From NCBI RefSeq assembly GCF_000069185.1, contig NC_010397.1, positions 310,001 through 374,000 of the forward strand: DNA of 64,000 nucleotides. Direction: 5' to 3'. A program made the position numbers and the translations under genes. The notes under the pieces were generated by a model. The model was not told the DNA's origin and searched no databases. It was given only the letters and a program-made list of their open reading frames with translations. Every line of letters begins with the position of its first letter. Position 1 is the stretch's first letter. The DNA is from Mycobacteroides abscessus ATCC 19977. Its GTDB lineage: Bacteria; Actinomycetota; Actinomycetes; Mycobacteriales; Mycobacteriaceae. Positions 37,885-46,058 of the stretch are shown one piece after another.

Positions 37885-37907
37885 TCTTGACTCAGTCTAG
37901 AAAATGG
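37885..37907 (+). promoter_or_regulatory. FurA-type promoter/operator
   Basis: The stretch beginning TCTTGACT and containing AGAAAATGG matches, from memory, the FurA-binding site that overlaps the -35 element of mycobacterial furA promoters. TTGACT can serve as -35, with ATACTG 17 bp downstream as -10. It now precedes a furA remnant and catalase. Confidence 0.5.
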
Positions 37908-37917
37908 GCATACTGGG

Positions 37918-38134
37918 GTGGTGACCGCAGTACGGCCCCCCGCCCCCGGCGCAGGCACGCGCCGGGCGGGACTGCGGGTCACGGCGCCGTCTATCGCGGT
38001 GCTTGATGTGCTTGGTGCGCAACAATATTCGACTGCGGAGCAGTCGCAGCCCAGGTGCGTACCGGGCTTATCTGGTGGTCGACGAGGTGGAAGTCGCCTT
38101 CGGGGACGTCTGTCCCCGGTGTCAGTCCAAGTAG
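37918..38134 (+). pseudogene. furA: furA remnant with internal deletion
   Basis: The first half reads GTRRAGLRVTAPSIAVLDVL then GAQQYSTAEQ, the N-terminal winged-helix start of a Fur protein. About 30 bp later, in another frame, AYLVVDEVEVAFGDVCPRCQ-SK-stop is a typical Fur C-terminus with the CxxC metal motif. The central 80-90 residues (recognition helix and metal-binding core) are missing. The remnant ends 23 bp before the catalase start, as in intact furA-catalase operons. So local peroxide-sensing repression of catalase is probably lost. Confidence 0.75.
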
Positions 38135-38157
38135 TCCGCTAACGGAGAGGTTTTCTC

Positions 38158-39621
38158 ATGTCCAACCGCACCACAACGAATACCGGAATCGCGGTCGAGA
38201 GTGACGACGAGTCGCTGACCGCGGGTACGCAGGGCCCGGTGTTGCTGCATGACCATTACCTGATCGAGAAGCTTGCCCAGTTCAACCGGGAGCGGGTTCC
38301 CGAGCGCATCGTGCACGCCAAGGGCGCCGGGGCATACGGGGAGCTCGTGATCACCGCCGACGTCTCGAAGTACACCAAGGCGAAGTTGTTCCAGCCCGGA
38401 GCAAAAACCGAATCTTTGGCTCGCTTTTCGACTGTCGCCGGGGAGCAGGGCAGCCCCGATAGCTGGCGCGATCCGCGCGGATTCGCGGTCAAGTTCTACA
38501 CCGAAGACGGCAACTACGATCTCGTCGGCAACAACACTCCGGTGTTTTTCATCCGCGATGCCATTAAATTCCCGGACTTCATCCGTTCGCAGAAACGGCT
38601 GCCCGGTTCCGGGTTGCGTGACCACAACATGCAGTGGGATTTCTGGACGCTACGGCCCGAGACTGCGCATCAGGTCACCTGGCTGATGGGGGATCGCGGC
38701 ATTCCGAAGACGTACCGGCACATGAACGGCTACGGCTCGCACACCTACCAGTGGATCAATGCCGAGGGCGAGCGCTTCTGGGTCAAATACCACTTCAAGA
38801 CGGACCAGGGCCATGATTTCCTCACGCAGCAAGAAGCGGATGAGCTTGCGGGCTCGGACGCCGACGCGCATCGCCGCGATCTGTGGAATGCGATCGAGGA
38901 CGGCAACTTCCCGAGCTGGACCCTGCACGTACAGGTCATGCCGGTGGACGAAGCGGCGGGATATCGGTTCAATCCCTTTGATCTGACCAAGGTTTGGTCA
39001 AAGAAGGACTACCCGCTGATCGAGGTCGGCAAGTGGACGCTCAACCGCAACCCGCGCAACTACTTCGTGGAAATTGAGCAGGCGGCGTTCGAGCCTTCGA
39101 ATATCGTGCCCGGGATCGGTTTTTCGCCGGACAAGATGCTGCTGGGCCGGGTGTTCGCCTATGCGGACGCACACCGATACCGCATCGGCACCAACTATGC
39201 GCAGCTGCCGCCGAATGCGCCGCGCGCCGCAACGGTGAACTCCTATTCCAAGGAGGGGCCGATGCGCTACCACTTCAACGATCCGGAAGTTCCCGTCTAC
39301 GCGCCCAATTCCTTTGGCGGCCCGCACGCCGATCCAGAAGCTGCCGGTGACGGCGGCGTGTGGGAGTTCGACGGTACGGCAGTGCGCGCCGGGTACATCC
39401 AGCATGCGGAGGACGGCGACTTCGTGCAGGCGGGAACGTTGGTGCGTGAGGTGCTCGACGACGAGCAGCGTGCGCGACTGGCGGGCAATATCGTCGGACA
39501 CGTGTTGGACGGAGTCTCCGAGCCCGTGTTGTCCAGGGTCTTCGAGTACTGGAAGAACGTGGACCCCGAGCTGGGTAAGGCGGTTGAAGAGGGAGTTCGC
39601 GCAGGTCTGGACGCCAAGTAG
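38158..39621 (+). CDS. Monofunctional haem catalase
   Basis: Dismutates hydrogen peroxide. The 487-residue size is that of small-subunit (clade 3) catalases. Active-site residues are H53 ([10 protein letters not shown]), N126 ([10 protein letters not shown]) and the haem-ligand tyrosine Y335 ([12 protein letters not shown]). [15 protein letters not shown] and [20 protein letters not shown] are further signatures. It is not KatG: no peroxidase domain is present. GGAGAGG precedes ATG 38158. It is directly downstream of the furA remnant. Confidence 0.95.
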   Translation: MSNRTTTNTGIAVESDDESLTAGTQGPVLLHDHYLIEKLAQFNRERVPERIVHAKGAGAYGELVITADVSKYTKAKLFQPGAKTESLARFSTVAGEQGSPDSWRDPRGFAVKFYTEDGNYDLVGNNTPVFFIRDAIKFPDFIRSQKRLPGSGLRDHNMQWDFWTLRPETAHQVTWLMGDRGIPKTYRHMNGYGSHTYQWINAEGERFWVKYHFKTDQGHDFLTQQEADELAGSDADAHRRDLWNAIEDGNFPSWTLHVQVMPVDEAAGYRFNPFDLTKVWSKKDYPLIEVGKWTLNRNPRNYFVEIEQAAFEPSNIVPGIGFSPDKMLLGRVFAYADAHRYRIGTNYAQLPPNAPRAATVNSYSKEGPMRYHFNDPEVPVYAPNSFGGPHADPEAAGDGGVWEFDGTAVRAGYIQHAEDGDFVQAGTLVREVLDDEQRARLAGNIVGHVLDGVSEPVLSRVFEYWKNVDPELGKAVEEGVRAGLDAK

Positions 39622-39638
39622 TCGGAGTGCGGTGAGGT

Positions 39639-39664
39639 GCCGGTTCCTTCGTTGGGGGACCGGC
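39639..39664 (+). terminator. Hairpin after catalase
   Basis: GCCGGTTCC (39639-39647) pairs with GGGACCGGC-type sequence (39656-39664) through nine pairs including one G-T, with an 8-nt loop, 17 bp after the catalase stop. There is little T tract after it (GTCTTCC). Confidence 0.5.
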
Positions 39665-39684
39665 GTCTTCCGTATGCTCGTTGC

Positions 39685-40323
39685 ATGTCCTACGGCGTAC
39701 GTGTGCTCCTCGCGGCAGTTTCGGCGGTCGCATTGGCTTTGGCGCCCGAGGCGCATGCGATAGGCCCAGAGGTCATCGGCAGTGTCCTGCAGGAGCCGGC
39801 GGCGCTCAGCAGAATAGTCGGGATTGAGCTACAAGCCTCCCGAACGCTCAAGGCGCCGTCCACGGCCGTTCGGGTGAGCGAGCCCAGCTGTGTGGACTTC
39901 GCCGATGTCGGGCTATCCCAGGTCTTCAACGGAAATGAGGGAACACTCGTCGCCTACCAGGGCACGTCGTCCCAGAAGTCTGCCTCGGACGCGCGGTATT
40001 CGGTGAAACAGGCTGTGGGGGTGTTCAACAGCTCGATGGCGGCGGTCGATCCAGTGGTGGCGTTGCTGTTCATGTCGGACTGTTACGGGCATCCGATCAA
40101 GGTCACCGATGATCAAGGTACAACGGACACTTGGACATTCACGCAGGGAAGCTCCGGTGACGGTGGAGCAGGCTGGTCGATGACCAATAGTGCCAACGAC
40201 CGTACCTGCTATATCGAGATGCGGGCGCGACAAGAGGTCATGTTCCAGGTGAAGGTGTGCTCGCCCCGCGACGCAGAGCGCGCTGCGACGCGTATTGCCG
40301 ATGCGATGGAGGCTGGTGTGTGA
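39685..40323 (+). CDS. Secreted PknH-type sensor-domain protein, copy 1
   Basis: A 212-residue precursor from ATG 39685 with signal peptide MSYGVRVLLAAVSAVALALA. The mature domain has the PknH-extracellular-like pattern: an early Cys (SEPSCVDFADVG), AVGVFNSSMAAVDPVVAL, a central Cys (MSDCYGH), DTWTFTQ and paired late Cys (RTCYIEMRARQEVMFQVKVC). No kinase is attached. Two disulfides are likely. It overlaps the next copy by 1 nt. The role is probably ligand binding in the envelope, unproven. Confidence 0.72.
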   Translation: MSYGVRVLLAAVSAVALALAPEAHAIGPEVIGSVLQEPAALSRIVGIELQASRTLKAPSTAVRVSEPSCVDFADVGLSQVFNGNEGTLVAYQGTSSQKSASDARYSVKQAVGVFNSSMAAVDPVVALLFMSDCYGHPIKVTDDQGTTDTWTFTQGSSGDGGAGWSMTNSANDRTCYIEMRARQEVMFQVKVCSPRDAERAATRIADAMEAGV

Positions 40324-40973
40324 TGAGGACTGCCCGGACTGTGCTGACCTCGGTGGCGGCAGCCGCCTTTGGTCTGACAGCGACCCCGGCGGCGGGCGCG
40401 GTTCCGTCGGACCCGGGCGTCGTCAACTATGCGGTCCTCGCACGCGGATCGGTAAGCAATGTCATCGGCGCACAACTTGGTTCGCATAGCGAGTTCACGC
40501 AGCCGTTCCAGGCGTTCTCGGTGGACGTTCCGGACTGCAACAACTGGTCCGATATCGGCCTCGACGAGGTGTACGCGGATCCGGACCTGGCATCGTTCCG
40601 TGGGGCGACAACACAAGATTCCGCCACAGACGCAACACATTTGGTAAAACAGGCGATCGGGGTGTTCGCCAATAGCGACGCCGCCGACCGGGCCTACCAT
40701 CGGGTGGTGGACCGCACCCGGGGATGCTCCGGACAGACGGCCACCTTGATACTGGACGACGGCCGGCGTGAGGTGTGGACATTCACCGGCCCGGCTGCCG
40801 GCGCCACGGATGCGGCCTGGATGAAGGAGGAGGCCGGCGTCGACCGCCGCTGCTTCAACCAGACCCGGCGGCGCGAGAACGTGCTACTGCAGGCCAAGGT
40901 CTGTCAGCCGGGTAATGGCAGCCTCGCCGTCAATGTGCTGGCCAACACCATGCAGAACGGCCTGGGTCAGTAA
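40323..40973 (+). CDS. Secreted PknH-type sensor-domain protein, copy 2
   Basis: A 216-residue paralogue of the preceding gene. The signal peptide is MRTARTVLTSVAAAAFGLTA with cleavage near AGA. The mature part repeats the pattern (VDVPDCNNWSDIGLDEV, AIGVFANSDAADRAY, RTRGCSGQTATL, RRCFNQTRRRENVLLQAKVC). The ATG overlaps the previous stop (TGATG), so the two are made together. It occupies the region between asd and egtA where Rv3705c lies in M. tuberculosis. Confidence 0.72.
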   Translation: MRTARTVLTSVAAAAFGLTATPAAGAVPSDPGVVNYAVLARGSVSNVIGAQLGSHSEFTQPFQAFSVDVPDCNNWSDIGLDEVYADPDLASFRGATTQDSATDATHLVKQAIGVFANSDAADRAYHRVVDRTRGCSGQTATLILDDGRREVWTFTGPAAGATDAAWMKEEAGVDRRCFNQTRRRENVLLQAKVCQPGNGSLAVNVLANTMQNGLGQ

Positions 40974-40982
40974 GGGGTAGCT

Positions 40983-41354
40983 ATGGGGGGATTGCTTCTT
41001 TTTCTGGGGTTGATCGTCGTCCCGTTTTTGTTGTGGTCGATTTTTGATCCGAAGAGCCAGTGGCAGGTGCTGTCTTCCTGGAAATACCGGAACCCCGAAG
41101 CCAACGAGCCCAGCGAGGCCGCCTACGCGATGATGCGGATCGGTGGCGCGGTGGGCCTGGTCGTGCTGGTGGTGGTCGGGTACAAGATGGTGCAGGCGGA
41201 CCGCAAGTATCGAGAGCTGACGCCGCCGGCCAGCTCTGCGTCGATCACAAGCCCGCTGGATAGTCGAGCGTGCGGATCGTGTCGACATCCGGCCGGAAAA
41301 CGACACGATCCGCACACTCGATCGGTCTCTACACCGACGCCGCTGCCTCGTTGA
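40983..41354 (+). CDS. Small two-helix membrane protein, DUF6199-like
   Basis: ATG 40983 opens a 123-residue frame. Residues 1-20 (MGGLLLFLGLIVVPFLLWSI) and 52-70 (GGAVGLVVLVVVGYKMVQ) are membrane helices separated by DPKSQWQVLSSWKYRNPEAN, a DUF6199-like loop. After about residue 85 the frame runs straight through a strong terminator hairpin (41264-41321) and into the end of the convergent monooxygenase gene. The last 35-40 residues therefore look like an extension gained by loss of the original stop. Confidence 0.6.
   Translation: MGGLLLFLGLIVVPFLLWSIFDPKSQWQVLSSWKYRNPEANEPSEAAYAMMRIGGAVGLVVLVVVGYKMVQADRKYRELTPPASSASITSPLDSRACGSCRHPAGKRHDPHTRSVSTPTPLPR
41264..41321. terminator. Bidirectional terminator hairpin
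   Basis: GTGCGGATCGTGTCG (41270-41284) pairs perfectly with 41301-41315, and flanking TCGAG/CTCGA extends the stem past one mismatch to about 20 bp. The loop is 16 nt. It lies between convergent genes and serves both, though the plus-strand frame reads through it. Confidence 0.8.
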
Positions 41355-42462
41355 GCTCGTTGAGCGTGTTGGTGGCTTCCAAGTACTCCTGCACCCAGCG
41401 CTCGATGACGGCCGCCGACTTCTCGACCTTGGTGAACTGCCCCACGACCTGACCGATCGGGTTGAACGCGACATCGATCGTTTGATCGGGGAACTTGTGC
41501 GTGGCGGCCACCGCCATGCCGGACACCATGTACTGCAACGGCATTCCCAGCGGCTCGGGGTTGCCTTCAGTCTGCCAGGCCTCGGTCCAGTCGTTTTTGA
41601 GCATGCGACAGGGCTTGCCGGTGAACGAGCGGCTGCGCACGGTGTCGCGGCTGGTGGCCTTGACGTAGGTCTCCTGCTGCACGGCGGTGTTCTCGGCCTC
41701 TTCAACCATCAGCCACTGGGAGCCGCTCCAGGCCCCCTGCGCGCCCATGGCCAGCGCTGCGGCGATCTGATAGCCGCTGCCGATGCCCCCGGCAGCCAAC
41801 ACCGGCACGGGGGCGATCTCCTTGACCACCTGCGGCCACAGCACGATCGAGCCGACCTCCCCGCAGTGGCCGCCGCCCTCGCCGCCCTGGGCGATGACGA
41901 TGTCCACGCCGGCGTCGGCATGCTTGCGGGCCTGCTTGGGCGAGCCGCACAGCGCCGCGACCTTACGGCCGGCGTCGTGGATGTGCTTGATCATGTCGGC
42001 CGGGGGCGTGCCCAGTGCGTTGGCGATCAGCGTCATCTTGGGGTGGCGGAGCGCGATCTCGACCTGGGGTGTCGCGGTGGCCTCCGTCCAGCCCAGCAGC
42101 TGCAAGGCGTTGTCGTTACCCTCCTCGACCGGCACGCCGTGGTCTGCCAGCAGCTTGCGGCCGAAGTCCAGGTGTTCCTGCGGAACCATCGACTGGAGCA
42201 TCTTGGTGAGCTCCTCGGCAGACATGTTCGCGTCCATGCCCTCGTATTTATTGGGGATGACGATGTCGACGCCGTACGGGTGATCGCCGATGTGCTCATC
42301 GATCCAGTTCAGCTCGATCTCGAGCTGCTCCGGGGTGAATCCGACGGCGCCCAGGACGCCGAAGCCTCCGGCTTTACTTACCGCGACGACAACATCGCGG
42401 CAGTGGGTGAAGGCGAAAATCGGGAACTCGATGCCGAGTTCGTCGCAGATGGGGGTGTGCAT
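41329..42462 (-). CDS. Nitronate monooxygenase-family FMN enzyme
   Basis: A 377-residue TIM-barrel flavoenzyme. FMN/phosphate segments are GGFGVLGAVGFTPEQLE, VIAQGGEGGGHCGEVGSIVL, VLAAGGIGSGYQIAAALAMG and GAQGAWSGSQWLM. ATG 42462 has AGGAG 6 nt upstream; GTG 42468 overlaps the ribosome site. Nitronate monooxygenases oxidise alkyl nitronates, but many homologues are steroid- or CoA-linked reductases. A KstR-type palindrome about 50 bp upstream suggests a link to sterol catabolism. Confidence 0.85.
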   Translation of the reverse strand: MHTPICDELGIEFPIFAFTHCRDVVVAVSKAGGFGVLGAVGFTPEQLEIELNWIDEHIGDHPYGVDIVIPNKYEGMDANMSAEELTKMLQSMVPQEHLDFGRKLLADHGVPVEEGNDNALQLLGWTEATATPQVEIALRHPKMTLIANALGTPPADMIKHIHDAGRKVAALCGSPKQARKHADAGVDIVIAQGGEGGGHCGEVGSIVLWPQVVKEIAPVPVLAAGGIGSGYQIAAALAMGAQGAWSGSQWLMVEEAENTAVQQETYVKATSRDTVRSRSFTGKPCRMLKNDWTEAWQTEGNPEPLGMPLQYMVSGMAVAATHKFPDQTIDVAFNPIGQVVGQFTKVEKSAAVIERWVQEYLEATNTLNELNEAAASV

Positions 42463-42509
42463 GGCCACTCCTTGGGTGGGTGGTGGGAACGGGTCAGTGG
42501 GCGTCCTAA

Positions 42510-42529
42510 AACTGGAACGTGTTCTAGTT
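42510..42529 (-). promoter_or_regulatory. KstR-type operator
   Basis: AACTGGAACGTGTTCTAGTT is a near-perfect palindrome (one mismatch) matching the KstR motif built on AGAACnnGTTCT, as I recall it for mycobacterial cholesterol genes. It lies 48-67 bp upstream of the monooxygenase start and 82 bp upstream of the divergent amt gene. Confidence 0.7.
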
Positions 42530-42610
42530 TAGATCAGGTCCTGCGCACGCGGGCGGCGGCTTCCCTACACTCACGCTGACCTAATCGCACGAGCCGGGAG
42601 TAGCCAGCGC

Positions 42611-43936
42611 ATGTTTCCGCATATGGGAGTGCCGGACGCGGCCAATACGGCCTGGGTGTTGACGAGTGCCGCGCTGGTGCTCCTGATGACCCCGGCACTG
42701 GCCTTCTTCTACGGCGGCATGGTGCGCGCCAAGAGCGTGCTCAACATGATGATGATGTGCTTTTCGGCCGTCGCCGTGGTGTGGCTGCTCTGGGTGATCT
42801 TCGGATATTCGATGGCGTTCGGAACCGATATCGGCGGTGGACTGCTCGGTGATCCGTTCCAGTTCGCCGGGCTGCAACATTTGTTCGAGGGCGACTACAA
42901 GGCACCCTCGGTTCCGTTGTGGGGGCCGACGAATATCCCGGCGCTGGTGTTCGTCATGTTCCAGGCCGGGTTCGCGATGGTGACGGTAGCGCTCATCGCG
43001 GGCGCAGTGGCCGACCGTATGCGCTTCCTGCCGTGGATAGCCTTCACCGCGTTGTGGGCCACGCTGGTGTATTTCCCGGTCGCGCACTGGATATTCGCGG
43101 TCGAAGGCACCACTGCGGACAAGGGCGGATGGCTTGCCAACCTCGGTGTGCTCGATTTCGCCGGTGGCACCGCGGTGGAGATCAACTCGGGTGCTGCGGG
43201 CTTGGCGCTGGCCATTGTCCTGGGTAAGCGGCGCGGGTGGCCGCGTGAGGCGATGCGCCCGCATAACCTGCCCGCCGTCATGCTGGGAGCCGGGCTGTTG
43301 TGGTTCGGCTGGTTCGGCTTCAACGCCGGATCGGCGTTGGCGGCCGACGGCACCGCAGCGCTTGTCATTGCCAACACCCTTGGGGCGGGGGCGATATCGA
43401 TGGCCAGCTGGCTGTTGGTGGAGAAGGTCCGGCATGGCAAGCCGACCTCGTTTGGCGCCGCATCGGGTGTGGTCGCGGGCCTGGTGGCCATCACTCCCTC
43501 GTGCGCGGCGGTCACCCCGATCGGTGCGCTGATTATCGGTGCCGTGACCGGTGCCGTCAGCTCACTTGCCATCGAGCTGAAATACCGTTTGGGATATGAC
43601 GATTCGCTCGACGTAGTGGGCGTGCACCTGGTGGGTGGCGTGGTCGGCACGTTGATGATCGGCGTCGTCGGCAGCGCCGCGGCGCCTGCTGGTGTCAACG
43701 GGCTGCTGTACGGTGGCGGGCTGCATCAGTTCTGGTTGCAGCTTGTCGGCGTCGTCACGGTGCTTGTCTACTCGGTCGCGGTCACCGGACTCATCGGCCT
43801 GGGCTTACGTCATTCCCTGGGTATCCGGTCGCATCCGCAGCACGAGTCGGATGGGCTCGATGACGCCGAGCACGCGGAGTCGGCGTATGAGCTGGCCACC
43901 ACGCGCGGCGGCGGTCTTATCAACCCTGGACGTTGA
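42611..43936 (+). CDS. amt: Ammonium transporter
   Basis: A 441-residue Amt/Rh channel with eleven expected membrane helices. Signatures: TPALAFFYGGMVRAKSVLNM near the N-terminus, DFAGGTAVEINSGAAGLALA, LLWFGWFGFNAGSALAADGT and GVHLVGGVVGTLMIGVVGSA, holding the twin-His pore region. No glnK/glnB gene follows, unlike the usual amt-glnK arrangement, so this may be an accessory paralogue. The 3' end overlaps the convergent methyltransferase gene by 17 bp. Confidence 0.93.
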   Translation: MFPHMGVPDAANTAWVLTSAALVLLMTPALAFFYGGMVRAKSVLNMMMMCFSAVAVVWLLWVIFGYSMAFGTDIGGGLLGDPFQFAGLQHLFEGDYKAPSVPLWGPTNIPALVFVMFQAGFAMVTVALIAGAVADRMRFLPWIAFTALWATLVYFPVAHWIFAVEGTTADKGGWLANLGVLDFAGGTAVEINSGAAGLALAIVLGKRRGWPREAMRPHNLPAVMLGAGLLWFGWFGFNAGSALAADGTAALVIANTLGAGAISMASWLLVEKVRHGKPTSFGAASGVVAGLVAITPSCAAVTPIGALIIGAVTGAVSSLAIELKYRLGYDDSLDVVGVHLVGGVVGTLMIGVVGSAAAPAGVNGLLYGGGLHQFWLQLVGVVTVLVYSVAVTGLIGLGLRHSLGIRSHPQHESDGLDDAEHAESAYELATTRGGGLINPGR

Positions 43937-44534
43937 ACCTGCCGATCCCGGGTATGAAACGTCCAACTCGCGCTCCGTATTCGCGATAGGTGGTGCCGTG
44001 CGCCGCTAATAGATAGGGCTCCTCGACGTCGCGTACCTGCAGCTCGATGGATGCCACCAAGAGTGCAAATCCGCTGAGGGCCAGCGGGTTAGGTGTCATC
44101 AGCGCGGACCCGGCAGCGAATGTCAACATCGCGGTGAAGATCGGGTTCCGCACCCAGCCGAAGACGCCGGTACTCACCAGTGCGGTGGTCTCTCGGGTAT
44201 CGACGCCCACCCGCCAGGATTCGCCCATTGCTCGTTGCGCCCAGACCGTCGCGATGATTCCGCCCACCGCGAGCACGGTTCCGGCCGCCTGGGTTGGTCG
44301 GTTGTCAAGGGCGGCAAGGGCAGCGGCGACCCCGGACAATTGAGCCAAGGGTGCGAGCAGTGCCATCGCTATTGCCGCGCTGAATCCCACGCCTGCCAGC
44401 CATTCGCGTGAACCAGGGCGGCCGTGGAATCCGCGGAAGCCGGTGGATCCGGTCGTGCGCCACTGCCGGTAGCTCTTCCAGCCGAATCCTGCGGCGATGA
44501 AGACCACGTACAGGGCGAGTGCTGCCACAGCCAT
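43920..44534 (-). CDS. Isoprenylcysteine carboxylmethyltransferase-like membrane protein
   Basis: A 204-residue membrane protein of the ICMT/PEMT fold: N-terminal helix ALALYVVFIAAGFG, central helices (LAGVGFSAAIAMALLAPLAQ, AAGTVLAVGGIIATVWAQRA) and the C-terminal SAM region (STGVFGWVRNPIFTAMLTFA; VEEPYLLAAHGTTYREYGAR with the RNP and E/Y motif). GAGAGGA precedes ATG 44534. The substrate is unknown; bacterial members methylate lipids or small molecules. Confidence 0.8.
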   Translation of the reverse strand: MAVAALALYVVFIAAGFGWKSYRQWRTTGSTGFRGFHGRPGSREWLAGVGFSAAIAMALLAPLAQLSGVAAALAALDNRPTQAAGTVLAVGGIIATVWAQRAMGESWRVGVDTRETTALVSTGVFGWVRNPIFTAMLTFAAGSALMTPNPLALSGFALLVASIELQVRDVEEPYLLAAHGTTYREYGARVGRFIPGIGRFNVQG

Positions 44535-44628
44535 GGGGCATCCTCTCTATTAATGCATACATTCGCATAGAACAATATTCGAGGCGGGGTGTCAACACCG
44601 GTGCGGCATGGGTGCGGGGCTTACCCGA

Positions 44629-45198
44629 CTAGCGGGACCACAGCCGCCACATGTGTGTGGCGGCGTCATATCTACGCGCCCGCTGTGCGGCCTCCACCGC
44701 GGCCATGCCCCCGGTCAGCTCGTAGAAGAACAGCAGCGCAACGAGAAATGCGACATGCCCATCGGGTGCTTCTTGCGGCGCGAAGTAGCCGACCGCACCT
44801 GCGTCCAGGAATGCTTCCGCGAGTTCGGGTCTCCCTGTTTCACATCCGATGGAAACCACGAAACTCCCGGGAAGCCGTAGGTGCCGGCGTACTTCGTCAG
44901 GACCCAGTAATCCATTGAACGGCTGATCGGAGGCGATCGGCTCGCCGAGCTCGGGGAGCAGGATCCGGCCTTCGTCGCCGTGGCAGCCAAGGACCACAAA
45001 TGGGGCGACAGTTCGGTCGCTTCCTAGCGCAGTGACGATGTGGCGGGGTTGTCCGACCGGGTGGTAATGCACCCTGATCCCGAACTCCTCCAGCGCATCC
45101 CGTAGTGGCCGGGAAGACGAATCGTCGATGTTGACGAGGTCCACCTCGGTCCACGTCAGGGCGCCTGCGACAACGTCATCGATTCGGGACTGTGACAC
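44629..45198 (-). CDS. Stand-alone CHAT/caspase-like protein
   Basis: A 189-residue protein from GTG 45198; a longer frame to ATG 45318 would leave only 16 bp to the divergent gene. Not in any family I can name with certainty, but the pattern is that of CHAT/clan CD proteases: a strand ending in a His-Gly pair (APFVVLGCHGDEGRILLP, H73), a strand ending in Cys (GSFVVSIGCETGRPELAEAF, C119), then LDAGAVGYFAP and a helix FLVALLFFYELTGGMAAVEA-AQRAR as in CHAT domains. No partner domains are fused and there is no signal peptide. It would be a cytoplasmic protease or an inactive relative. Confidence 0.55.
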   Translation of the reverse strand: MSQSRIDDVVAGALTWTEVDLVNIDDSSSRPLRDALEEFGIRVHYHPVGQPRHIVTALGSDRTVAPFVVLGCHGDEGRILLPELGEPIASDQPFNGLLGPDEVRRHLRLPGSFVVSIGCETGRPELAEAFLDAGAVGYFAPQEAPDGHVAFLVALLFFYELTGGMAAVEAAQRARRYDAATHMWRLWSR

Positions 45199-45334
45199 GG
45201 GTGGCAGCCTAAACGCCGATTTGTAAGCCGGCCACCGAGTTTTATCTGGGGGATTCCGCCGAAAGACAGTGCGATAGAGCACTTCTTGGCAATCCGTGTG
45301 TCCCCCGGAAGCCCTCATCTAGGCTCCTGCAGTT

Positions 45335-46009
45335 ATGAGGACTGTTTTGGGGGTGGCGTCGTACCTTTGCGTGCTGGCGATGACAGTGGCGTCCGCGGGC
45401 ACCGCCTCGGCGAATCCAGATGAGCTGCCTGTGCAGACAGAGGCGTTGTCCAGCCTGATGCTCGAGCCCGGGGACGTGGCACCCGTCATGGGGGCCGGCA
45501 TGTACGTGGCCGGAGATTGGGCCGCGTTGGTATCGGATCGGACCGACAGGCCCGAATGCGGCAGCGTGGTACTCGCGTCGGGCGCGAGCTATGAATCGTC
45601 CAATTATCTGTCCGGGCGGTACCGGTCATTGATCGACAGCCCCAACTGGACGCGGCTGGTCGACCAGAGCATGGTGATTTTTCCCGAGTGGTCGGATGCC
45701 ACGGACTTCGCGCTCGCCGAGGCCGATCGCTGGCGCGCTTGCGAGAACCAGCGAGTCACGTCGCTCTTGCCGCAACCCGACGGAAGCACGCGTCGCGAGT
45801 GGGTGCAGCTCCGCAAGATCGTCCAGGTCCAGGAGGTTCTGGTGGTCGGCTACACGTGGCCGACGGATTTCGGTGGAGTCATATATTGCCAGCACGCGCT
45901 GGCGCCGTTGCGAAATGTGGCTATCGACGTGCGGGCTTGCGCGGAACGGGACGGCAGCCGCGCCCTCGATCTCATCCTAGGGCTGCTGCCCCGCGTGGCC
46001 CGGGCATAG
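45335..46009 (+). CDS. Secreted PknH-type sensor-domain protein, copy 3
   Basis: A 224-residue precursor with signal MRTVLGVASYLCVLAMTVAS and cleavage near ASA. Mature motifs: [81 protein letters not shown]. The four Cys fit two disulfides. It groups with copies 4 and 5 downstream (shared DRPxCGSVVL and NVAIDxR) more than with copies 1 and 2. Confidence 0.72.
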   Translation: MRTVLGVASYLCVLAMTVASAGTASANPDELPVQTEALSSLMLEPGDVAPVMGAGMYVAGDWAALVSDRTDRPECGSVVLASGASYESSNYLSGRYRSLIDSPNWTRLVDQSMVIFPEWSDATDFALAEADRWRACENQRVTSLLPQPDGSTRREWVQLRKIVQVQEVLVVGYTWPTDFGGVIYCQHALAPLRNVAIDVRACAERDGSRALDLILGLLPRVARA

Positions 46010-46058
46010 CCATACGGAAGGCGCTGTCACCAAACTGGTCTCGGGTAGCCTCGGACGG

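Noticed and set aside
38158..39621. KatG catalase-peroxidase
   Set aside because: Length 487 and the haem Tyr motif show a monofunctional catalase.
44545..44575. Palindrome before the ICMT-like gene (ATGC...GCAT)
   Set aside because: Only 4-bp arms match; too weak to call an operator.
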